Positions 1 through 6,034 of a stretch of 8,708 nt of DNA are shown here, one piece after another. A model generated the notes under the pieces. It did no database searches. It was not told the origin of the DNA and saw only the letters and a list, made by a program, of their open reading frames with translations. This DNA comes from Mageeibacillus sp. UBA5734. Lineage in GTDB: Bacteria > Bacillota > Clostridia > Saccharofermentanales > UBA5734. Each line of letters opens with the position of its first letter. Positions within the stretch are counted from its first letter, which is position 1. Made by a program: the position numbers and the translations under genes. The stretch is taken from contig DIGA01000063.1 in the NCBI GenBank assembly GCA_002419365.1, positions 1-8,708 on the forward strand, in the 5' to 3' direction.

Positions 1-516
1 ACTAGAGTAAAAACCAAGTGATGCTGATTCATCCTCTGGTTTGATTGCTTTCAAAGATGTAAATCTATTCGGCACCTCCGTTTGCCTATTGGCATTCCAA
101 CCCCATGCTACTATTGTTGTACGGCTCAGATTAACAGGTTTGCCTTCAATCCATTCGCCGGTGTATGTCTTATCGAAAAGCTTATCAAAAAAAACCCCCT
201 TGCCGTGATAGAAGCCGTTAGCGAAGCTGCCTTCATATTTTTTCAAGCCATTAAACCAGTAATTGGTTCCATCGCCATGAAACTTTCCTTCTTTAAAGCT
301 ACCTTCATACATTTTGGGTCCGTTTTTTTTCTCGTGCTGATAATAATAAGTACCTTGTCCGTTGCGGGAACCATTCACCCAGTTACCCTTATATTCTACC
401 CCGCCGTTATTAAAGTAATAGGAGGTTCCAAAGCCATTTTCAGCTCCATCCTTCATATCGCCTTCATAACGAATGGTTCCATTGGAATAAAATATTTTCT
501 TTGTAAACAGTGCCAT
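1..516 (-). CDS. MORN-repeat protein with a trailing RCC1-like repeat (3' end beyond window)
   Basis: Function unknown; MORN repeats are short beta-hairpin repeats used for protein or lipid contacts, and RCC1 repeats build beta-propellers. From the ATG at 516 the frame stays open for 172 codons to the window edge. Five MORN units (YEGxxxxGxxxGxG type) begin near residues 17, 42, 69, 93 and 117, e.g. YEGSFKEGKFHGDG. After the last unit, residues 135-168 read IVAWGWNANRQTEVP followed by a spacer and KAI, which fits the first RCC1-type repeat (VxAWGxNxxGQxxVP), although the usual Gly before Gln is Arg. No signal peptide is seen. The start at 516 is favoured by AGGAG at 526-530, 9 nt upstream; ATGs at 525, 621, 654 and 753 are in frame and would add up to 79 residues. 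The region is clearly AT-rich compared with everything to its right, which suggests separate acquisition. The MORN call is secure; the RCC1 call is probable. Confidence 0.85.
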   Translation of the reverse strand, partial: MALFTKKIFYSNGTIRYEGDMKDGAENGFGTSYYFNNGGVEYKGNWVNGSRNGQGTYYYQHEKKNGPKMYEGSFKEGKFHGDGTNYWFNGLKKYEGSFANGFYHGKGVFFDKLFDKTYTGEWIEGKPVNLSRTTIVAWGWNANRQTEVPNRFTSLKAIKPEDESASLGFYSS

Positions 517-783
517 TCTGCCCATCTCCTTTTTTTTGCACATTATCTGCAAATCACGGACGAATTGAATGTCACGATCGAGTTTTTCTAGATCAGGGTA
601 TTCATTTGTTAATAGTTTCATTTTAGCAGATTGTTCAAATGCTTTCAATTTCATGGCATTATATGTGGATATCAAATCTTCAAACGATCCCCGACATCCA
701 GCCTGACCACTTGTGCTCACTTGTTTTCGAACCTGATCAACCGAACATGTCATTTTCGCCGTTGATCTGTTCTCTTGAGTTTC
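517..783 (-). other. Open in-frame region upstream of the MORN gene; true start uncertain
   Basis: The minus-strand frame of the MORN gene has no stop between 516 and the TGA at 859-861. The part from ATG 654 through ATG 621 down to 517 encodes a charged, helix-like stretch (it contains NEYPDLEKLDRDIQFVRDL) that reads like real protein, so the gene may begin at 621 or 654. Neither of those starts has a visible ribosome binding site, whereas 516 does. A TATAAT at 658-663 (minus) could be a -10 box and would favour 621 or 516. A run of eight A (530-537, minus strand) lies just before the AGGAG. Beyond about 690 the translation looks non-coding. I see no RNA gene or mobile-element feature here. 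Confidence 0.4.
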
Positions 784-852
784 CAGGTCATGATGTATGC
801 CCACTCCATGAACTACAACCTGAGCCAAAAGCTCATTTTCACCCAAAAATAA
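781..852 (+). pseudogene. Remnant of a gtrA 3' end
   Basis: Read in frame, this stretch ends with NY-N-LSQKLIFTQK and a TAA stop, matching the C-terminus of the intact GtrA at 3964-4026 (NY-I-LGKKLVFTSK, TAA). By eye about 82% of aligned bases match over 808-856, and a two-codon insertion lies just upstream in the remnant. In-frame TGA at 763-765 and loss of similarity before about 781 show that the rest of the gene is gone. It is followed by an engB 3' remnant in the same relative position as in the intact locus. Confidence 0.7.
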
Positions 853-923
853 CCCCGTTCAGTCAACGTTCGCCGCCGTTTCGCCGACAACAGAGGCGAC
901 CAGCAGGAACGGCTCATCAGCCC
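784..923. repeat. Diverged direct repeat, left copy (gtrA/engB convergent junction)
   Basis: Left copy of a repeat whose right copy is 3964-4098. Both copies hold the last codons of a gtrA-type gene on the plus strand, a 6-nt gap (CCCCGT here, CCCCGC on the right) and the last codons of engB on the minus strand. The core 847-905 matches 4021-4079 at 54 of 59 positions. The outer parts are more diverged and contain a 6-nt insertion and a 1-nt deletion. Same orientation as the right copy; about 3.2 kb apart. Confidence 0.8.
859..923 (-). pseudogene. Remnant of an engB 3' end
   Basis: The minus strand encodes LVASVVGETAANVD followed by TGA, against LVASVVGETAASVD and TGA at the end of the intact engB (stop at 4033-4035). 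Differences within this stretch are three third-position synonymous changes plus one Ser/Asn change, so the copy diverged while it was still translated and is not a very recent duplication. Further into the gene (about 905-923) similarity continues weakly with a one-base deletion, then disappears. It is a dead fragment of about 20 codons. Confidence 0.75.
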
Positions 924-948
924 ACTATTCAGCTCCAGCCAAATTCGC

Positions 949-954
949 TACAAT
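949..954 (+). promoter_or_regulatory. Possible -10 box (TACAAT) for a leaderless transcript
   Basis: TACAAT matches the sigma-70 -10 consensus at five of six bases and ends 6 nt before the ATG at 961, so transcription would begin at or next to the start codon. No Shine-Dalgarno sequence precedes that ATG, which fits a leaderless message. The -35 candidate TATTCA (926-931, 17-nt spacer) is poor. Tentative. Confidence 0.35.
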
Positions 955-960
955 GACTCC

Positions 961-2610
961 ATGCGTGCGAAAATTAAAACATTCAGTATCATCATTGTTT
1001 TTGCCATCCTGTTGCTGACAGGGCTATTGAGTTACCAGGATTACGGCCTGTCAACCGATGAAGAAGCGTGCCATTTCCGTGCCGTGGTCACAGCCAAATA
1101 CATCTCCGAAACAGTCGGCCTGAAGGTCACTTTCCCAGACACTATCCCTGCCATGGCTGATTATTCGGACCGGGATCATGGCGTCCTGTTCGATCTGGTC
1201 GCGTATGGCCTGGAAAGATTGCTCGGCTTGCAGGATTCCAAACAAATCTTCATTTTCAAGCATCTATTAACCTTTCTTGTCTTCTTTGCCGGGCTGATCG
1301 CCTTTTACCAGCTGGTCACGCGCCGGTTGAAGGACTGGCGCTGGGGGCTGCTCGGTGCCGTAATGCTGTTCTTGTCGCCGCGCCTGTTTGCCGATGCCTT
1401 CTACAATGCCAAGGATCTGGTCTTTATGGTGACTTATCTGATCGCCATGTCCACAGCCAGCTCGTTGTTCGAAAAGCCCACCCTGGGACGTACGCTGGTG
1501 CATGGTCTGGCTACGGCAGTGGCGATTGCCACCCGCGTCATGGGCATCGTCCTGATCCCGGCAACGATCTTTTTTCTCCTCCTGCCGCAGAAAAGGATCT
1601 ACATCGCACCTGAACCATGGTCCAGACGATTGGGCCGCATCGCTGCTTATCTGGCAGTCAGCCTGGTCTTGACCATCCTGTTCTGGCCGATGCTCTGGAG
1701 CAATCCCCTCGAGAATTTCGCTGCAGCTTTCCAGAGCCTGTCTCGGTTTGAGCGCTGGTCCAAGGAAGTCCTGCTGATGGGCCGATTTTATCTGTCGACC
1801 GATTTGCCCTGGTATTTCTCCCTGGTCTGGATCGCGCTCACGACACCCTTACTGTATCTGGGACTGTTCCTGGCCGGCTTGGCCGATTGGCTCCGCCGTG
1901 TGCTCATCCAGCAGAAACTGCGGTTCTGGCAACAATCTGAGGCCCTCGCAGACACCTTTTTCCAGGCGCTGTTCTGGGGTCCCCTGGTCAGTGTCGTGAT
2001 CTTCAATTCCGTCCTGTATGATGGCTGGCGCCAGCTCTACTTCATCTACCCGGCATTTCTGATCATCGCCCTGACAGGGCTCCAGACACTCAGCCAAATG
2101 TTCAATGGGAAAAAGCTCATCTGGAACGTTATCCTTGCTGGGATTGTCACGCTAAGCCTCGGATCGACAGCTATCTGGATGTTCCGGGCCCATCCGCTGC
2201 AGAATGTCTACTTCAATACCCTGGCCAGCAGCGACTGGCGCAGCCAATACGATCTGGACTACTGGGGGCTGGCCAACCGGGCCGCTCTGGAAGCCATTGT
2301 CGCCTCTGATCCCAGCGAACAGATCCTGATCGCAGAAATCAGTGCAGCAAGTGTCTCTGAGAGTTTCCGCATCCTCGAGCCACAGGATCGAGCCCGGCTG
2401 AGCCTGATCCCATTCGATTCCGTAGCCAACTCGGCTGCAGCAGCCCCACAACAGCCGCTCTATGTTTTCAACAATTACAAGCGGCAAAAAGACCCGGACA
2501 TCCTGGACCGGGATCCTGCCTATGTCCGCTTCTACGAAAAAAAGGTCGCCGGCGAAACCATTCTGACTGTTTATCAATGGGTCGGTCCCAGCAACGAGGT
2601 TCATCCATGA
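961..2610 (+). CDS. GT-C type (family 39/ArnT-like) membrane glycosyltransferase
   Basis: Probable integral membrane enzyme that moves a sugar from a polyprenyl-phosphate donor to an acceptor on the outer face of the membrane. The 549-residue product has about ten hydrophobic segments (roughly residues 7-24, 99-119, 128-143, 154-170, 178-207, 225-245, 285-312, 337-352, 360-380, 389-408). The first external loop, just after segment 1, carries D33-E34, the usual place of the catalytic acid in GT-C enzymes, and D70/D72-H73 follow later in the same loop. FADAFYNAKD lies at 143-152. The tail has YFN (about 419-421) and DYWG, a pattern I associate with family-39-like bacterial proteins. Donor and acceptor cannot be told from sequence. 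The start lacks a ribosome binding site, but no better in-frame start exists. It overlaps the next gene by 4 nt (ATGA), so translation is probably coupled. Confidence 0.85.
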   Translation: MRAKIKTFSIIIVFAILLLTGLLSYQDYGLSTDEEACHFRAVVTAKYISETVGLKVTFPDTIPAMADYSDRDHGVLFDLVAYGLERLLGLQDSKQIFIFKHLLTFLVFFAGLIAFYQLVTRRLKDWRWGLLGAVMLFLSPRLFADAFYNAKDLVFMVTYLIAMSTASSLFEKPTLGRTLVHGLATAVAIATRVMGIVLIPATIFFLLLPQKRIYIAPEPWSRRLGRIAAYLAVSLVLTILFWPMLWSNPLENFAAAFQSLSRFERWSKEVLLMGRFYLSTDLPWYFSLVWIALTTPLLYLGLFLAGLADWLRRVLIQQKLRFWQQSEALADTFFQALFWGPLVSVVIFNSVLYDGWRQLYFIYPAFLIIALTGLQTLSQMFNGKKLIWNVILAGIVTLSLGSTAIWMFRAHPLQNVYFNTLASSDWRSQYDLDYWGLANRAALEAIVASDPSEQILIAEISAASVSESFRILEPQDRARLSLIPFDSVANSAAAAPQQPLYVFNNYKRQKDPDILDRDPAYVRFYEKKVAGETILTVYQWVGPSNEVHP

Positions 2611-3596
2611 AAGCACTTTCCGTGATCGTGCCCCTGTACAATGAGCAGGACAATGTGGTTCCGCTGCACCAGGAAATCGTCAAGGCGCTGAGCGGCCAAT
2701 GCGAATTCGAGATCATCTTTGTCGACGATGGCAGCACAGACCAGACAGCCCAAATAGCGCGCACTCTGAAGCCCCTGAAATACATCCAGCTGCGGCGAAA
2801 CTATGGCCAGACATCGGCCATGGATGCTGGCATCAAAGCCGCCCGGCACCCCTACATCGCCACGCTTGACGGTGATCTGCAAAATGATCCGGCCGATATC
2901 CTCAAGCTGGTGGACTATCTGGAAGCCCATGACCTGGATGTTGTGTCCGGCTGGCGCAAAAAGCGGCACGACAGTCTGGCAAAAAAATTCGTCTCGCGCG
3001 GTGCCAACCTGCTGCGCAGCATTCTAGTCAAAGACAACATCCATGACAGTGGCTGCACGTTGAAACTCTACAAAAAAGAATGCTTTTCTACTGTCACCCT
3101 CTACGGCGAAATGCACCGTTTCATTCCAGCGATTTTGAAAATCAAAGGCTATAGGGTCGGTGAACTGGAAGTCAATCACCGGCCGCGCCTGCGCGGCGTG
3201 ACCAAATACAACTGGAAACGGACAATCAAGGGATTCCTGGACATGATTTCGGTCTGGTTCTGGAACAAGTATGCCGTCCGGCCACTCCATCTGCTGGGTG
3301 GATTCGGCCTGGTCTCACTCGGACTGGGATTTGGCTTTGGTCTCTGGACGGTCTTGCTCGCCATCCAGGGGATGGATCTGTCCAACAGCATGCAGCCCTA
3401 CATGTCGCTCTTTTTCATCGGCCTGGGCTTCCTGTTCCTGATGATCGGTCTGATCGCCGACATGATGACCAAGATCTACTATGGTCTGAAAATTGAAACG
3501 CCGTACAACATACGCCAAGTGATAGATACTGAAGTTCAGCTGGATAAACCGGCCGCAAAAAAAGGTGACGAGGATGAATGCTGCGATGAATCCTGA
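2607..3596 (+). CDS. GtrB/DPM1-like polyprenyl-phosphate glycosyltransferase (GT2)
   Basis: Probably transfers a sugar from a nucleotide-sugar to undecaprenyl phosphate on the cytoplasmic face, making the lipid-linked donor used by a GT-C enzyme. The 329-residue protein has a GT-A fold: VIVPLYNE at 6-13, FVDDGSTD at 38-45, RNYGQTSAMDAG at 64-75, and the metal-binding D88-G-D90 followed by QNDP (92-95). Later come the SGCTLKLY region and TKYNW before two transmembrane helices (about 230-255 and 266-286), the classic GtrB layout. The tail is charged (KKGDEDE). I start it at the ATG at 2607, with GAGG at 2596-2599 seven bases upstream; an ATG at 2577 in the same frame has no such site and would run deep into the preceding gene. 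The sugar (glucose, mannose or other) is unknown. Confidence 0.92.
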   Translation: MKALSVIVPLYNEQDNVVPLHQEIVKALSGQCEFEIIFVDDGSTDQTAQIARTLKPLKYIQLRRNYGQTSAMDAGIKAARHPYIATLDGDLQNDPADILKLVDYLEAHDLDVVSGWRKKRHDSLAKKFVSRGANLLRSILVKDNIHDSGCTLKLYKKECFSTVTLYGEMHRFIPAILKIKGYRVGELEVNHRPRLRGVTKYNWKRTIKGFLDMISVWFWNKYAVRPLHLLGGFGLVSLGLGFGFGLWTVLLAIQGMDLSNSMQPYMSLFFIGLGFLFLMIGLIADMMTKIYYGLKIETPYNIRQVIDTEVQLDKPAAKKGDEDECCDES

Positions 3597-4026
3597 ATCG
3601 AAACAGACGGTGCTGCAATGGATCCAGTCGTTCTATCTCAGGCACAAACAGGAGCTTTTGAGCTATCTGGTTTTCGGTCTGTTGACAACCGTCGTCAATG
3701 TCGGTGTTTTCAACCTGCTTTTTGTGCTGAACGTAAAGTACCAGCTCGCCAATCTTGCCGCCCTGATCCTTGCGAAACTGTTCGCCTATTTCACCAACAA
3801 GCACTTCGTCTTCAAAACCAAAACCCGGCAGGGATTTGATTCGATCCGTGAATTCATCCGGTTCGTCTTCGCCCGTGGTTTCACCGGTCTGGTCGACTAT
3901 TTCGGACTGATTTTCCTGGTCGAGATCGTGTCCTTCGATCCAGTGTACAGCAAATACGGCCTGCAGGTCGTGGTGATCGTCCTGAACTACATCCTGGGTA
4001 AAAAGCTCGTTTTCACCAGTAAATAA
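3574..4026 (+). CDS. GtrA-family membrane protein
   Basis: Small membrane protein of the GtrA/DPMS family, thought to help flip or present polyprenyl-linked sugars made by its GtrB partner. The 150-residue product has four hydrophobic segments (about 29-52, 57-75, 95-118, 127-144), the conserved TNKHFVFK motif after the second (74-81), and the family-typical ending NYILGKKLVF. Starting at ATG 3574 uses AAAGG at 3561-3565, 8 nt upstream; GTG 3565 and ATG 3586 are alternatives. It overlaps the GT2 gene by 23 nt, so the three genes 961-4026 form one translationally linked unit. It converges on engB with only 6 nt between stop codons and no terminator, so the two transcripts must overlap. Its 3' end is part of the duplicated junction. 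Confidence 0.9.
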   Translation: MNAAMNPESKQTVLQWIQSFYLRHKQELLSYLVFGLLTTVVNVGVFNLLFVLNVKYQLANLAALILAKLFAYFTNKHFVFKTKTRQGFDSIREFIRFVFARGFTGLVDYFGLIFLVEIVSFDPVYSKYGLQVVVIVLNYILGKKLVFTSK

Positions 4027-4098
4027 CCCCGCTCAGTCCACGCTTGCCGCCGTTTCGCCGACGACAGAGGCGACCAGCCCGCGCAGCTCACCCAGACC
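3964..4098. repeat. Diverged direct repeat, right copy (functional gtrA/engB junction)
   Basis: Right copy of the repeat described for 784-923. Here both reading frames are intact, covering the last 20 or so codons of GtrA, the 6-nt gap and the last 21 codons or so of EngB. The two copies bracket the glycosylation cassette. Confidence 0.8.
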
Positions 4099-4644
4099 GG
4101 TCCGGTTCAGAGACGAGAAGGCGATCAGGTTGACGTCTTCTTCCAGATCCAGCCATTTCGTCATGGCTTGGACTTGCTGGCTGATTTGCTGGCGTGACAG
4201 CTTGTCGCATTTGGTCAGGATGACCCGGTAGGGTATGTCATTGGCCTCGAGCCAGGCGATCATCTGAACATCGAGTCCGGACGGCTCGTGGCGGATGTCG
4301 AGCAAATGCAGCACCAGGGCGATCGGTCGATCACCGGTCAGATAGGTATCGACCAGCGAGGAGAAGTCCGTTTTTTTGTGGTGGCCAGTCTTGGTGAAGC
4401 CATAGCCGGGCAGGTCGGTCAGGTAGAGCTTGTCTTCAACATTGAAATAGATGACCAGCTTGGTTTTGCCCGGCGTCGAGCTGACGCGTGCGAGCTGTTT
4501 CTGGCCGGCGATTGTATTGATCAGGGACGATTTGCCAACATTGGAGCGCCCGGACAGGACGACCTCCGGCAGGCCATCCATTGGACATTGCCCGAGGTTG
4601 GCCGCGACCCCAACGAAGCGAGTTTTACGAAAATTGAGTGACAT
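4033..4644 (-). CDS. engB: EngB (YsxC/YihA) ribosome-assembly GTPase
   Basis: Cytoplasmic TRAFAC-class GTPase needed for a late step of 50S subunit assembly, essential in the bacteria studied. All GTPase motifs are present in the 203-residue product: G1 GRSNVGKSS (32-40), switch region STPGKT (56-61), G3 DLPGYG (77-82), G4 TKCD (144-147) and G5 FSS (176-178). The length is normal for the family. I start it at ATG 4644, with GGAG five bases upstream and the family-typical beginning SLNFRKTRF; a longer frame reaching ATG 4713 would add 23 residues that do not look like EngB. It is divergent from the PRPP synthetase operon and convergent with gtrA, so it appears to be transcribed alone from the promoter at 4746-4774. 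Its 3' end is duplicated at 859-923. Confidence 0.97.
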   Translation of the reverse strand: MSLNFRKTRFVGVAANLGQCPMDGLPEVVLSGRSNVGKSSLINTIAGQKQLARVSSTPGKTKLVIYFNVEDKLYLTDLPGYGFTKTGHHKKTDFSSLVDTYLTGDRPIALVLHLLDIRHEPSGLDVQMIAWLEANDIPYRVILTKCDKLSRQQISQQVQAMTKWLDLEEDVNLIAFSSLNRTGLGELRGLVASVVGETAASVD

Positions 4645-4660
4645 CCTGACTCCAATCGGT

Positions 4661-4685
4661 AAAAGGCCAGTCTTTCGGCCTCTTT
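4661..4685 (-). other. Small hairpin in the engB leader
   Basis: On the minus strand AGGCC, an 8-nt loop and GGCCT form a five-base-pair stem followed by TTT, ending 17 nt before the engB start. It resembles a weak intrinsic terminator or attenuator, or simply a leader structure. No ligand-binding or anti-terminator structure was recognised. Low confidence in any function. Confidence 0.25.
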
Positions 4686-4724
4686 CATAGCAGTAATTTT
4701 CCGACCTGCACAACGGGGTGCGAG

Positions 4725-4753
4725 TTCCCGCGGCAAGTAAAATCGATTATAAT
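4725..4753 (+). promoter_or_regulatory. Promoter for the PRPP synthetase operon
   Basis: TATAAT at 4748-4753 on the plus strand is a perfect -10, with a poor -35 (TTCCCG, 4725-4730) at 17 nt. The start would fall near 4760, leaving a leader of about 33 nt with GGAGG at 4781-4785. The eight-base palindrome ATTATAAT (4746-4753) supplies the -10 for both directions, so this and the engB promoter cannot both be occupied by polymerase at once. Confidence 0.5.
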
Positions 4754-4774
4754 GATTGCGTCCAATGATGTAAA
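4746..4774 (-). promoter_or_regulatory. Sigma-70/sigma-A promoter for engB
   Basis: On the minus strand TTTACA (4769-4774, five of six bases of the -35 consensus) is followed after exactly 17 nt by TATAAT (4746-4751, perfect -10). Transcription would begin near 4739, giving engB a leader of about 95 nt that contains the hairpin at 4661-4685. The -10 overlaps that of the divergent promoter. Confidence 0.7.
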
Positions 4775-4792
4775 CGTGCTGGAGGCGTCTTG

Positions 4793-6034
4793 ATGACCGT
4801 GCCGAAACCGGCTGACGACCGTAATTACTATATCTATCACCAGTATGGCGACAACCCGATGCATCCAATTGGCCCGATCGGCCTGATCATGCACCATGTT
4901 GACCCCGAACTGGCAGATTCCGTCAATTATTTCCTGCGCAACCGTCGCACCATCTATGTCGGCCGCCATCCCGAGCTGGCCCAGAACCCCGGCTTCATGC
5001 GGTCCGACTACCGCATCCCCGTCGCCACCCCACGTTTCAGCTCCGGCGAGGGCAAAGCCCTGATCCAGCAGTCGGTCCGCGGCCATGACCTTTTCATCAT
5101 CACCGACGTGATGAACTACGCTGCAACCTACCCCTGGCGCCACAAGGCCAACGAAATGACTCCGGATGAGCATTTCCAGGACCTGGTCCGCATCATCCTC
5201 GCCGCCAGCGGCAAAGCCCGCCGGATCAACGTCATCATGCCCTACCTTTACGAAGGCCGCCAGGACCGCCGCAGCAGCCGCGAATCACTCGACTGCGCCC
5301 ATATTCTCAAGCAGCTCTTCTCGATGGGCATCACCAATCTCCTGACCTTTGAAGCCCATGACAGCCGTGTCGACAACGCCGTCCCCGGCCATGGCTTTGA
5401 AAATCTCTCCACCGCCTACCAGCTGATCGAGGCCATGCTCCACCGTGTGCCCGACCTGCGCCTCGACGGCGAGCATTTCATGGTCGTCTCCCCTGACGAA
5501 AACACCATCAGCCGTTCGATCTACTATGCCTCGATGCTCGAGGTGCCGCTCGGCATTTTCTATCGCCAGACCGACTACTCCAAGCCAGTCGAGGGCGGCT
5601 ACCAGACCGTCGGCCTGCGCTTCCTGGGTGAAGACGTCGCCGGTCGCGACATCCTCCTGATCGATGACATGATCGTCACTGGCAACTCGATGATCCGCAC
5701 CGCCCGCGACCTCAAAAGCCGTGGCGCCAGGCGGATTTTCTGTGCCTCGGCCTTTGCCCAGTTCACCGACGGCCTCGAGGCGATGAACCAGGCCCATGCC
5801 CAGGGCCTGATCGACAAGGTCTTTGCCACCAACCTGATCTACCGCAGTGAAGAACTGCGCAATGCCCCCTGGTTTGTCGACGTCAACATCTCGCGGTTCA
5901 TTTCGCTCCTGATCGATGCGATCAATCACGACGCCTCCCTCTCGCGCCTGATGAGCCCGACCGAGAAAATTTCCAAGCTGCTGGAATTCTATAAACGCAG
6001 AAACACCCCCAAGATTGAAAGGCAGGACACCTGA
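4793..6034 (+). CDS. PRPP synthetase paralogue 1, possibly non-catalytic subunit
   Basis: Member of the ribose-phosphate diphosphokinase family (ATP + ribose 5-phosphate to PRPP + AMP), cytoplasmic. Family landmarks in the 413-residue product are RFSSGE and VRGHDLF, PYLYEGRQDRR (150-160), FEAHD (186-190), VVSPDE (231-236) and the PRPP-loop-like IDDMIVTGNS (290-299). It is about 95 residues longer than the usual 315, with a shared amino-terminal extension. Compared with its neighbour and with E. coli Prs it keeps RQDRR but has EAH for DxH, VVSPDENT for VVSPDxGG, and RQT (258-260) where the flexible loop normally has the catalytic KRR. It may therefore be a partner or regulatory subunit, like mammalian PRPP-synthetase-associated proteins; this is inference. 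ATG 4793 is chosen because GGAGG lies 7 nt upstream; a TTG codon directly before it is a weaker start. Its stop overlaps the next start (TGATG). Confidence 0.85.
   Translation: MTVPKPADDRNYYIYHQYGDNPMHPIGPIGLIMHHVDPELADSVNYFLRNRRTIYVGRHPELAQNPGFMRSDYRIPVATPRFSSGEGKALIQQSVRGHDLFIITDVMNYAATYPWRHKANEMTPDEHFQDLVRIILAASGKARRINVIMPYLYEGRQDRRSSRESLDCAHILKQLFSMGITNLLTFEAHDSRVDNAVPGHGFENLSTAYQLIEAMLHRVPDLRLDGEHFMVVSPDENTISRSIYYASMLEVPLGIFYRQTDYSKPVEGGYQTVGLRFLGEDVAGRDILLIDDMIVTGNSMIRTARDLKSRGARRIFCASAFAQFTDGLEAMNQAHAQGLIDKVFATNLIYRSEELRNAPWFVDVNISRFISLLIDAINHDASLSRLMSPTEKISKLLEFYKRRNTPKIERQDT

Noticed and set aside
82..591. Plus-strand open frame of 169 codons
   Set aside because: It lies opposite the MORN gene, whose repeats and ribosome binding site are clear on the minus strand; its translation resembles no protein family.
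639..956. Plus-strand open frame of 105 codons
   Set aside because: It runs through the gtrA and engB remnants in the wrong frame and has proline-rich, low-quality sequence and no ribosome binding site.
784..4098. Integrative element with att sites
   Set aside because: The flanking repeats look right for 3'-end integration, but there is no integrase, excisionase or plasmid gene between them, and the repeat spans two genes' coding ends; homologous rearrangement explains it better.
5285..5929. 214-codon minus-strand frame inside PRPP synthetase paralogue 1
   Set aside because: Same codon-bias artefact, wholly within a well-supported gene.
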